Assembly: GCA_903921835.1 (NCBI GenBank) | Contig: CAIXRL010000594.1 | Coordinates: 1-5,900 of the forward strand | DNA from: Candidatus Eiseniibacteriota bacterium | Lineage (GTDB): Bacteria > Eisenbacteria > RBG-16-71-46 | Direction of reading: 5' to 3' | DNA: 5,900 bases | Shown here: positions 1-5,836 of the stretch, one piece after another | Layout of the letters: each line of letters starts with the position of its first letter | How positions within the stretch are numbered: position 1 is the stretch's first letter | Program-made: the position numbers and the translations under genes | The notes under the pieces: generated by a model | The model's input: the letters and a program-made list of their open reading frames with translations, nothing else | What the model was told of the DNA's origin: nothing | Databases searched by the model: none

Positions 1-33
1 CGGCCGGCCGATCTTCTTGCGGCTGAGGCGCAT
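1..33 (-). CDS. Start of an unidentified gene, cut by the window edge
   Basis: A minus-strand reading frame opens with ATG at 33-31 and runs off the left edge; the visible peptide is MRLSRKKIGRP. Every codon after the ATG ends in G or C, matching the neighbouring genes. An alternative ATG at 58-56 opens another frame (MNREPRLRDAPQ...) whose codons often end in A or T, so I prefer the start at 33. The gap from the preceding stop codon is 37 bases, short enough for the gene to continue the same operon. No clear Shine-Dalgarno sequence is seen before either start. The basic N-terminus suggests nothing specific, and I do not recognise the product. Confidence 0.4.
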   Translation of the reverse strand, partial: MRLSRKKIGRP

Positions 34-70
34 CTCGCAGTCTCGGCTCGCGGTTCATGAATGATCCGGG

Positions 71-1099
71 TTAGGCGGGGCCCGGGCGCTCCGTCGCGGC
101 GCCGCGGGCGGCTTCCAGCTCCGCGAGGAAGCGCGCGCGGTCGTCGGGGGCCAGCGCGATACGGCGGCGGGCACGCAGGGGCATGTACATGGAGTGGGCC
201 ATCACGGGCTCGCTCAGCTCCAGCAGCACGGTGGGCTCCGTCGGCCTCGCGTACGCCTTGAGCAGCGCGCGGTCGCGCGGCAGGTCGCCCAGCCTTCCCG
301 CCCGCACGTCGACGATCGCCGCCAGCGGCACCACCCCCCGGGCGCGCACCCCGACGCGAAGCTCGAGTGCGTCCGCGGTCAGCGTGCTGCGGCTCAAGCG
401 CATGGCCTGGTAGTCCCCGAAGAGCCAGAGCGCGGCCCAGAGGCTGGAGAGCGTGAACGTCCACGCGATCCGCGGGTGCGCGTGGACGAGCCCGGCGTGC
501 ACGGCGCCGGTCTCCAGCGCGATGAGCATGAGCAGCCCGGCGACCATGGAGCCGCGTCCCTGCTCGCGCTGGTGGCTGAAGCGACCGGGGCCTTCGACCG
601 GGCGCCACCACGGACCGAGCAGCGCGTAGCCGAGGAACGCGACCTCGTCGCCGACGATGCGGGCCGCGGTCCCGGCGCCGAGCAGGTTCGCCGTGGCGGC
701 CTGGACGTGCTCGGCGAAATCGGCCGCCGACGCACTGCGCGCGGCGCGCACCGCGAGGGCGACGCGCGCGATCACCACCATCTCCAGCGCGACCGCGACC
801 GCGCCGATCCAGGTCGCCGCGACCGGCGTGCGCTCCCCGACCAGGAGACGCGCGGCCAGCATGCTGGCCACGAAGACGTACGCCAGCGAGCGCTTCGAGG
901 CCCGGCGCCCCTTCACCGCGAGCCACCACCACAGCAGCGGGATGCTGAACGTGAAGTCGAACAGCGCCGCGACCGGGCCCACCACGGCGGCGCGCCCGGT
1001 GAGGGGCCGGTGCAGCAGCAGCGCGATCAGCGCCACCGGCAGCGCGCAGGCGACGGGCGGCAACCACGCCGGCACGCGCGGTCGCGTCACGGAGGTCAC
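71..1099 (-). CDS. Six-helix integral membrane protein with C-terminal PH-like region, function unknown
   Basis: A 342-residue protein. The chosen start is GTG at 1099, which overlaps the rsmA stop by four bases (GTGA); this argues for translational coupling. Hydrophobic segments lie near residues 11-30, 38-62, 72-88, 94-117, 185-205 and 211-228. The basic loop KGRRASKR (63-70) between helices 2 and 3 and the positive N-terminus place both ends in the cytoplasm. Residues 118-184 form a cytoplasmic stretch ending in FSHQR. Helix 5 contains E196 and H201, and helix 6 runs into FGDYQAM. The C-terminal part (about 236-330) reads like a bacterial PH-like fold: L-T-x-D-x-L-x-L-R-x-G, V-P-L-A-A-I, then RARRRIALAPDDRARFLAEL. 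From memory, this F-S-x-x-R / E-x4-H / G-D-Y layout resembles conserved membrane proteins of unknown function in Bacillota and Bacteroidota, some labelled 'beta-carotene 15,15'-monooxygenase' without support. I infer an envelope protein and assign no reaction. Confidence 0.85.
   Translation of the reverse strand: MTSVTRPRVPAWLPPVACALPVALIALLLHRPLTGRAAVVGPVAALFDFTFSIPLLWWWLAVKGRRASKRSLAYVFVASMLAARLLVGERTPVAATWIGAVAVALEMVVIARVALAVRAARSASAADFAEHVQAATANLLGAGTAARIVGDEVAFLGYALLGPWWRPVEGPGRFSHQREQGRGSMVAGLLMLIALETGAVHAGLVHAHPRIAWTFTLSSLWAALWLFGDYQAMRLSRSTLTADALELRVGVRARGVVPLAAIVDVRAGRLGDLPRDRALLKAYARPTEPTVLLELSEPVMAHSMYMPLRARRRIALAPDDRARFLAELEAARGAATERPGPA
1096..1099 (-). promoter_or_regulatory. GTGA stop/start overlap of rsmA and the membrane protein gene
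   Basis: The rsmA stop TGA (1098-1096) shares bases with the GTG start (1099-1097) of the downstream membrane protein gene. Such four-base overlaps normally mean that a terminating ribosome re-initiates at once. A second in-frame GTG at 1090-1088 would shorten the product by three residues and cannot be excluded. Confidence 0.75.
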
Positions 1100-2022
1100 G
1101 CCATCGCCCCGCGTTCGGCCGCGGCGCGCGCGAGCCGGGCGAACTCGTCGAGCGTCAGCGTTTCGCCGCGGCGGCGCAGATCGATGCCGGCGTGCGGCCC
1201 CAGGTGCCCGACCTGCTCGCGGGTCCAGCCGAGAGCGTTCTCGAGGTTGTTGGCGAGCTGCTTGCGCCGCTGCTGGAAGGCGGCGCGAATGATCGTGAAC
1301 AGCAGGCGTTCGGGCGCCTCGACGGGCGGGTGTTCGCGCAGCAGCACGCGCACGAGCATCGAGTCCACTTCGGGCCGCGGCCAGAACGCGGCCGGCCGGA
1401 TGGTCATGAGCGGCTCGAGCAGTGCGTGGTAGCGCGCGAACAGCGTGAGCGAGCCGTACGCCGGTGTCCCCGCGGCGGCCGCGAGGCGTTCGGCGTATTC
1501 CTTCTGCACGAGCAGCACGGCGCTGTGGACGGCGCGGCGTTGCTCGAAGAGGCGCTCGAGGATGGGCGTGGTGATGTTGTAGGGAATGTTGCCGAGGACG
1601 ACGACCTTCCCGACCCCCGCGGCGGCGGCCGCCGCCGCGATGTCGAACTCGAGGAAGTCGCCCTCGACGATCTCGATCCCTCGCCACTCCGCCATCTCCT
1701 CGCGCAGGTACTCGGCGAGGCCCTTGTCCTTTTCGACCGCGATGACCCGCTGGCAACGCCGCGCGATGCGCGGCGTGAGCGCGCCGGTGCCGGGGCCGAT
1801 CTCGATCACGACGTCGTCCGGCTGCAGGCGCGCGTGCTCGACGATGCGCTCGCAGAGGTCCTCGCGCAGGAGGAAGTTCTGGCCGAAGCGCTTGCGCGGG
1901 GACAGGCCGCGCGCGGCGAGGGCGTCCTTCACGCGCCGGCCCGGGCCGCCCTCGCGCGAGGCGCGCTCGCGGACGTAGGAGGAGGGGCGCGGGAGGGCGC
2001 CAAGATCGGGGCGGCGGGTCAT
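1096..2022 (-). CDS. rsmA: 16S rRNA (adenine-1518/1519-N6) dimethyltransferase RsmA (KsgA)
   Basis: RsmA uses S-adenosylmethionine to dimethylate two adjacent adenines in the 3'-terminal helix of 16S rRNA during late small-subunit assembly. The 308-residue protein has every family landmark: KRFGQNFL (44-51), the SAM-binding loop EIGPGTG (74-80), ribose-binding E97, GDFLEFD with D122, the catalytic NIPY (145-148), QKE (173-175), YGSL (189-192), the FWPRPEVDS segment (213-221) and AFQQRRKQL (248-256). The C-terminal RRRGETLTLDEFARLA (283-298) is also typical. ATG at 2022 gives about 20 more residues before GQNFL than I recall for the Bacillus protein and has no close Shine-Dalgarno; GAGG lies 23 bases away. 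GTG at 1932 (residue 31) would give a 278-residue protein of more usual length. A seven-alanine run (129-135) lies before the catalytic strand. The gene is 47 bases after the HEAT gene and overlaps the membrane protein gene. Confidence 0.97.
   Translation of the reverse strand: MTRRPDLGALPRPSSYVRERASREGGPGRRVKDALAARGLSPRKRFGQNFLLREDLCERIVEHARLQPDDVVIEIGPGTGALTPRIARRCQRVIAVEKDKGLAEYLREEMAEWRGIEIVEGDFLEFDIAAAAAAAGVGKVVVLGNIPYNITTPILERLFEQRRAVHSAVLLVQKEYAERLAAAAGTPAYGSLTLFARYHALLEPLMTIRPAAFWPRPEVDSMLVRVLLREHPPVEAPERLLFTIIRAAFQQRRKQLANNLENALGWTREQVGHLGPHAGIDLRRRGETLTLDEFARLARAAAERGAMA
1618..1639. repeat. 22-bp perfect GC palindrome inside rsmA
   Basis: Bases 1618-1639 read identically on both strands, built from GCG/GCC triplets around a central GGCC. 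On the minus strand they encode the seven-alanine run at RsmA residues 129-135. The alanine run mixes GCG and GCC codons (GCG, GCG, GCG, GCC, GCC, GCC, GCG), and it is this order that makes the palindrome. It is most likely a by-product of an alanine-rich loop at very high GC, but it could fold as RNA within the message. Confidence 0.7.
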
Positions 2023-2069
2023 TGTCCGCAGTGTAGGGTCGGGAGCCTCGGGTGCGGAAATGCGGCCGC
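2023..2069 (-). other. Short gap between the HEAT-protein gene and rsmA
   Basis: These 47 bases separate the HEAT-protein stop from the annotated rsmA ATG. I see no promoter boxes. A six-base inverted repeat (TGCGGA/TCCGCA on the plus strand at 2053-2058 and 2025-2030) would close a 22-base loop that holds the only GAGG motif. The second arm ends two bases from the ATG. The stem is short and may be chance. Confidence 0.35.
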
Positions 2070-3128
2070 TCAGGCGGCGCGAGCGCCCGCCCGCGCCAGC
2101 GCCTCGCGCGCCATTTCGCGGGCGCGTGGATCGGGCGAGCGCACCGCGAGTTCGCAGAGCGCGTCGCGGCCCTCGGATCCCATCGCGGCGAGCGCGTACG
2201 CGGCATGGTGACGCACCCACCAGGCCGCGTCCGCCACGCGTTCGGCCATCGCGTCCACGGCCGGTGTCGCCCGCAGGCGCCCGAGCGACTGCGCGGACTG
2301 CGCGCGCACGGGCCACGCCGGGTCGGACAGCGCCAGCATGAGGGCCGGGATCGACTCGCCCATGCCGAGCCGGCCGAGCGCGCGGGCCGCGCCGACGCGC
2401 ACGTCCACGGCCTCGCTGCGCAGGCGGGCCTCGATGCGTTCGCGCGCCGAGCGGCAGCGCGAGACGCCGAGCGCGTCGAGGATGGCGCACTCGACATGCG
2501 GCACGGCGACGCCGCGATCGAGCGCGCCGATGAGGCGCGCGCGGGCGCCGGGGCCGAAGGCGCGCAGCAGGCCGGAGAGCGCCGGCAGCGTGCGCGAGGC
2601 GACCGCTTCGGGATGCGCGCAGAGCCACTCGAGCGCTGCGAGGTCGCGAAGCACCGCCAGCGCACGGCCGGCGGCCAGGCGCACGGGTTCCGGCCCCGCG
2701 ACGAGCGCATGGCGCAACCCCCTGCGCATCCGCAGCGTGGGCAGCAGCCCGAGCCGGCGCGCGGCGCGTTCGCGGCACAGGGGCGAGTCGTTGCCGGCGA
2801 GCACGCGGCGCTCGGCGACCACGTGGCGGTTGCACTCGAGCGAGGCGGCGAGGGCGAGGCGCTCGCCGCGGCGCAACGTGGCGGTGATCGCCTCCATCGC
2901 GTTCCAGAAGTGCTCGGACTCGGCGTCGCGCGCGGCATGCCGCAGGGCGCCTGGCGAGACCCTCCCCGCGAGCGCACCGCGCAGCGCCTGCACGACCTGC
3001 CCCGTGTGCTGGCGCGGCCCGGAGCGCGGGACGCGGCGCGCGCCGCGCGCGGCCCATGCCGCCAGCGCGCAGGCGGAGCCGAGGAGGAAGAGGGCAAGCG
3101 TGGGTGCAAGCAGCGCGGGCGCGAGCAT
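2070..3128 (-). CDS. Membrane-anchored HEAT-repeat protein, function unknown
   Basis: A 352-residue protein starting at ATG 3128, directly preceded by AGGGAGGCC, a strong if closely spaced ribosome binding site. Residues 5-27 form one hydrophobic helix (LLAPTLALFLLGSACALAAW), followed by RGARR; by the positive-inside rule the bulk of the protein would face the cytoplasm. The rest is helical and rich in alanine, arginine and leucine. HEAT/PBS-lyase-type repeat units with the V-R-x-x-A-A-x-A-L pattern are visible at about 115-129, 147-162, 241-267 (VDVRVGAARALGRLG), 269-298, 301-327 (WWVRHHAAYALAAMG) and 333-348. The four C-terminal units are the clearest; the middle is degenerate. HEAT arrays usually serve as protein-binding scaffolds, and no catalytic motif is visible. 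The gene sits where RNase M5 (rnmV) lies in the classical metG-tatD-rnmV-ksgA order, but no TOPRIM motif is present. The frame is open upstream to ATG 3242, but I reject that longer start. Confidence 0.88.
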   Translation of the reverse strand: MLAPALLAPTLALFLLGSACALAAWAARGARRVPRSGPRQHTGQVVQALRGALAGRVSPGALRHAARDAESEHFWNAMEAITATLRRGERLALAASLECNRHVVAERRVLAGNDSPLCRERAARRLGLLPTLRMRRGLRHALVAGPEPVRLAAGRALAVLRDLAALEWLCAHPEAVASRTLPALSGLLRAFGPGARARLIGALDRGVAVPHVECAILDALGVSRCRSARERIEARLRSEAVDVRVGAARALGRLGMGESIPALMLALSDPAWPVRAQSAQSLGRLRATPAVDAMAERVADAAWWVRHHAAYALAAMGSEGRDALCELAVRSPDPRAREMAREALARAGARAA

Positions 3129-3137
3129 GGCCTCCCT
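3129..3137 (-). promoter_or_regulatory. Ribosome binding site that sets the HEAT-protein start
   Basis: Read on the minus strand, AGGGAGG is followed by CC and then the ATG at 3128. The match to the 16S tail is good, although the spacing after GGAGG is only two bases (five after AGGG). It is the best such match before any in-frame start and supports ATG 3128 over the upstream ATG at 3242. Confidence 0.6.
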
Positions 3138-3254
3138 AGTGTCGGCGGCCGGCGCATTTCCTTGAGCGGCTAAATGGCTGCGGCTGCTCGCGCTAGCTGG
3201 CGATTTGCAACGTCGCGATACATGACGCTTGCGGCGATGCAAGTCGCGCGACAG

Positions 3255-3273
3255 GGCTCTCGCATGGAGAGCC
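3255..3273 (-). terminator. Hairpin without U-tract, 12 bases after tatD
   Basis: GGCTCTC (3255-3261) and GAGAGCC (3267-3273) pair perfectly around a five-base loop. The hairpin begins 12 bases downstream of the tatD stop. No T-run follows on the minus strand, so it is not a standard intrinsic terminator. It could be a weak terminator, a 3'-end protecting stem, or chance. Confidence 0.35.
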
Positions 3274-3285
3274 GCTCGGGGCGGT

Positions 3286-4050
3286 CTACCCCAGCGGAAT
3301 GCGGAAGAGGTCGCGCGCGTTTCGCGTGGTGATGGATTCCGCCTGCTCGGGCGTCCAGGCGCGCAATTCGCAAAGCCGCGCCAGGACCCGCGGCAGCAGC
3401 CCCGGCTCGTTGCGCCGCAGGGAGCGCGGCTGCGGTTCGAGGTACGGCGCGTCCGTCTCGAGCACGAGCATGTCCTCGGGAGCCGTTCGCACCGCCTCGT
3501 CCAGCTCCGCGTGCCCGTACGTGAGCACCCCGCCGAGCCCGAGCCGGAAGCGGATCGCGCGCGCGCGCCGGACCGTGCGCTCGTCCTGGTCGAAGCAGTG
3601 CAGCACGCCGCCGGCCGCGGGGCGGAAGTGCTCGAGCAGCGTCATCACGTCCTCGAGTGCGTTGCGCTGGTGGATCACAACGGGCAGCCCGAGCTCGTCG
3701 GCGAGCGCCAGTTGGGCGAGGAACCATCGTTCCTGGTCCTCGCGCGAGGCGTGGTCGCGATAGAAGTCGAGGCCGGTCTCGCCGATCGCCACGACACGCG
3801 GGTGCCGCGCGTGGTCGCGCAGGGTCTCGAGCGCCTCCATCGGCACCTTGCCCGACTCGCTCGGGTGGACGCCGACGGCCAGGTACACGCTGGGGTGCTC
3901 CCGCGCCAGCGCGAAGCCCTGCTCCCAGATGCCGGGTCCGTACGCCACCTCGACGAACTGCTTCACGCCGGAGGCGTGCGCCCGGTCGAAGACGTGCGTG
4001 CGGTCGCCGTCGAAGCGTTTGTCCGCCAGGTGGCAATGCGTGTCGATCAC
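3286..4050 (-). CDS. tatD: TatD-family metal-dependent DNase
   Basis: A 254-residue protein, close to the usual 255-265 of the family. TatD enzymes are cytoplasmic TIM-barrel phosphodiesterases of the amidohydrolase superfamily; known members act as Mg2+-dependent 3'-5' exonucleases on DNA (and RNA), and some are linked to DNA repair. All expected metal ligands are present: HCH at 5-7, E91 in GETGLDFY (90-97), H127 in VIHQRN, H151 in LHCF, and D200 in ETDAPYL (198-204). GVHP at 60-63 is also typical. The start is GTG at 4050, chosen because the protein then opens with M-I-D-T-H-C-H as the family does, and because GGAG lies five bases upstream. The gene follows metG after 52 bases, a partnership common in bacteria. 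Paralogues (YcfH/YjjV type) cannot be told apart here, so the symbol is family-level. Confidence 0.95.
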   Translation of the reverse strand: MIDTHCHLADKRFDGDRTHVFDRAHASGVKQFVEVAYGPGIWEQGFALAREHPSVYLAVGVHPSESGKVPMEALETLRDHARHPRVVAIGETGLDFYRDHASREDQERWFLAQLALADELGLPVVIHQRNALEDVMTLLEHFRPAAGGVLHCFDQDERTVRRARAIRFRLGLGGVLTYGHAELDEAVRTAPEDMLVLETDAPYLEPQPRSLRRNEPGLLPRVLARLCELRAWTPEQAESITTRNARDLFRIPLG

Positions 4051-4068
4051 GGCGGCTCCGGGGTCGGC

Positions 4069-4097
4069 GGCGCGCGCGAGCGGGGCTCGCGCGCGCC
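4069..4097 (-). terminator. Perfect 13-bp GC hairpin between metG and tatD
   Basis: Bases 4069-4081 and 4085-4097 are exact reverse complements around a three-base loop. The stem lies five bases after the metG stop and eight bases before the tatD GGAG. It is extremely stable, with one A-T pair among thirteen. No T-run follows on the minus strand, so a standard intrinsic terminator is not supported. It could attenuate transcription into tatD, block 3'-5' decay of the metG message, or mark an RNA processing point. The pairing is certain; the role is inferred. Confidence 0.5.
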
Positions 4098-4102
4098 ATC
4101 GT

Positions 4103-5827
4103 TCAGCTGGTGGCGCTCACCACCTGTTTGAGATCGATGCGCGGGAACAGGATCTGCGACGGTCCGAGTGGCCGCGGCGGCAGGGCTCCGAACCGCGGCA
4201 TCGCGTCCTCCCCGCGCACGTCGGCGGGGCTGCCGGGCTGGCCCAGCATGGTCCACAGCGCCTCGCAACGGGTCGGCATCGCGGGCCACGTCCACACCGC
4301 GGCGAGCCGCAGCACTTCCAACAGCGCGGAGAGCGTCGTGCCCAGTTCGGCGCGGCGCTCCGGGTCCTTGCCCGACTCCCACGGCTTCGCGCGGTCGGTG
4401 AACTCGTTCGCGCGTTCGATCACCGTCCAGACCGCGTCGAGCGCCTCGTTCAGCCGCAGCTCGTCCCACGCCCGCGGCGTTTCCACCGCCGCCGTAGTGG
4501 CCGCGGCGATCACAGCCGCGAGCCCCTCGCGGGCAGCGGGCTCGGCGAACGCCTCGGGCGCCCACTCGGCCGGCGAGAGGCCGCCGAAGTACTTGTGCAC
4601 GAGCGTCACCGTGCGGCTCGCCAGGTTGCCGAACTTGTTCGCGAGGTGCGTGTTCACGTGCTCGACGAACTGCTCGTAGCTGAACTCGCCGTCGCGGCCT
4701 GTCGGTATCGAGTCGAGCAGGAAGAACCGCAGCGCGTCGGCGCCGAACTGCTGCGCCACCTGCACAGGATCCACCACGTTGCCGAGCGACTTGGAGAGCC
4801 GCTCGCCCCGGAAGTTCACGAAGCCGTGCACGAAGACCTGCCTTGGCAGCGGAACGCCCGCGGCGAGCAGCATTGCGGGCCACAGCGCGCAGTGGAAGCG
4901 GCTGATGTCCTTGCCGATCAGGTGGAACGCATTCGTGACGTAGGCCTCGCGCGTTCCGGCCCAGGCGGCGCCGGGGCGACCCTGTCCGTCGAGGTGCTGG
5001 AACTCGTCCTGTCGAGCCGCGCCGGGACCGCCGGCCTCGCCCTGCTTCGCGAGCCACCACAGCGAGTACTTGCGTTCCGGCCAGCCCAGCGCCGAGAGGT
5101 AATTCAGCAGCGCGTCCGGCCACACGTACACGACGTGGCCTCCCACGCCCTCGATCTCGTCGGGGAGCGGGATGCCCCACTCCAGGTTCGGGCGCGACAC
5201 CGCGACGTCGCGCAGCCCGCTCTTGATGACGTTGACCACCTCGGTGCGGCGGTAGTCAGGCTGGATGAAGTCGGGGTGCGCCTCGGTGTGCTTGAGCAGC
5301 GCCTCGTCGTACTCCGAGAGCCGGAAGAAGAAGTTGGACTCCTTGATCTCCTTCGGCTTCACCTTGTGCTCGGGGCACAGGCCCTGTTCGTCGAGATCCT
5401 TCTCGGTCTTGAAGCCCTCGCAGCCCTCGCAGTAGAGGCCCTCGTACGAGTCCTGGTACAGCGCCGGCCGGCCCGTCTTGGGCGTCGTCGCGTCGTTGAG
5501 CCGGCGGAAGAGTTCCTGCACGGCCAGCTCGTGACGGCGGTCCGTGGTGCGGAAGAACTGGTCGTACTTCACGTCCAGCACCTGCCACGCGTTCACGAAG
5601 GTCTTCGAGATCTCGTCCACGAACGCCTGTGGAGCCTTGCCCGCGGCGGCCGCGGCGCGCGCGATCTTCTGTCCGTGCTCGTCGGTTCCGGTCAGGAAAT
5701 AGGTGGCGTGCCCCTGCTGGCGGTGGCGGCGGGCGATGGCGTCGGCGAGCACCTTCTCGTAGGCGTGACCGAGGTGGGGCTGGCCGTTGACGTAGTCGAT
5801 GGCGGTCGTGATGTAGAAGGTTGACAT
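4103..5827 (-). CDS. metG: Methionyl-tRNA synthetase
   Basis: MetRS charges initiator and elongator tRNA-Met with methionine in the cytoplasm. The 574-residue class I synthetase shows the N-terminal FYITTAIDYVNGQPHLGHAYE with HLGH at 18-21 (the HIGH motif), TGTDEHG (46-52), and a single zinc knuckle C133-x2-C136 with C151-P-E-H154, as in the Thermus type. SRPNLEWGIPLP (211-222), HLIGKDI (302-308) and HGFVNFRGERLSKSLGN (334-350) follow; the KMSKS loop reads RLSKS (343-347). The anticodon-binding helical domain fills about 370-545. The protein ends at FPRID-LKQVVSATS, so the C-terminal tRNA-binding (Trbp111-like) domain found in Thermus and many others is absent. A poorly conserved stretch of about 40 residues (255-294) lies before AYVTNAFHLIGKD. 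P237 replaces the usual F/L/V in the W-x-D-A motif. ATG 5827 is preceded by GGGA at short distance. It is the first gene of the minus-strand cluster. Confidence 0.97.
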   Translation of the reverse strand: MSTFYITTAIDYVNGQPHLGHAYEKVLADAIARRHRQQGHATYFLTGTDEHGQKIARAAAAAGKAPQAFVDEISKTFVNAWQVLDVKYDQFFRTTDRRHELAVQELFRRLNDATTPKTGRPALYQDSYEGLYCEGCEGFKTEKDLDEQGLCPEHKVKPKEIKESNFFFRLSEYDEALLKHTEAHPDFIQPDYRRTEVVNVIKSGLRDVAVSRPNLEWGIPLPDEIEGVGGHVVYVWPDALLNYLSALGWPERKYSLWWLAKQGEAGGPGAARQDEFQHLDGQGRPGAAWAGTREAYVTNAFHLIGKDISRFHCALWPAMLLAAGVPLPRQVFVHGFVNFRGERLSKSLGNVVDPVQVAQQFGADALRFFLLDSIPTGRDGEFSYEQFVEHVNTHLANKFGNLASRTVTLVHKYFGGLSPAEWAPEAFAEPAAREGLAAVIAAATTAAVETPRAWDELRLNEALDAVWTVIERANEFTDRAKPWESGKDPERRAELGTTLSALLEVLRLAAVWTWPAMPTRCEALWTMLGQPGSPADVRGEDAMPRFGALPPRPLGPSQILFPRIDLKQVVSATS

Positions 5828-5836
5828 AGAGTCCCG

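Larger units (their letters stand above)
3129..3285 (-). other. 157-bp intergenic region between tatD and the HEAT-protein gene
   Basis: This is the longest non-coding stretch in the window and is less GC-rich than its surroundings. It holds a 7-bp hairpin after tatD (3255-3273), a 10-bp palindrome GTCGCGCGAC (3243-3252), two near-identical copies of TGCAA(C)GTCGCG (3206-3217 and 3238-3248), and a small inverted repeat CTTGC/GCAAG (3228-3243). I see no convincing sigma-70 promoter. The best minus-strand pair, TTGCAT and TATCGC 16 bases apart, is weak. The room available suggests that a promoter or regulator site for the HEAT-rsmA-membrane protein group lies here. No tRNA-like fold is visible. 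Confidence 0.5.

Noticed and set aside
3032..3047. 16-bp GC palindrome within the HEAT-protein gene
   Set aside because: It is made only of G and C, falls in an Ala/Arg coding stretch after the membrane helix, and such palindromes arise easily at this composition.
1096..3057. 653-codon frame with an N-terminal extension upstream of RsmA
   Set aside because: The first roughly 345 codons are a low-complexity Arg/Ala shadow opposite no known domain and overlap the HEAT gene in another frame. The RsmA homology starts only after 2022.
3061..3080. Possible lipobox around Cys20 (GSAC) of the HEAT protein
   Set aside because: The -3 position is Gly rather than Leu, Val or Ile, and there is no basic residue before the hydrophobic helix. 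The basic RGARR after the helix instead indicates a transmembrane anchor.
71..3157. Single 1028-codon minus-strand frame spanning the HEAT gene, rsmA and the membrane protein
   Set aside because: Only the last 342 codons, from GTG 1099, look like a protein. The upstream part is an Arg/Pro/Ala-rich shadow of the HEAT-protein gene and rsmA, which are coded in other frames, so it is not a giant fusion protein.
3129..3242. Upstream ATG at 3242 adding 38 residues to the HEAT protein
   Set aside because: The added residues are basic and polar, the segment lies in a repeat-rich intergenic stretch, and the strong AGGGAGG before ATG 3128 together with the membrane helix right after it favours the shorter form.
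3848..5824. Plus-strand open frame of 658 codons antisense to metG
   Set aside because: It lies opposite a certain metG gene. At this GC content stop codons are rare and long shadow frames are expected; its translation is rich in Arg, His and Val with no recognisable domain.
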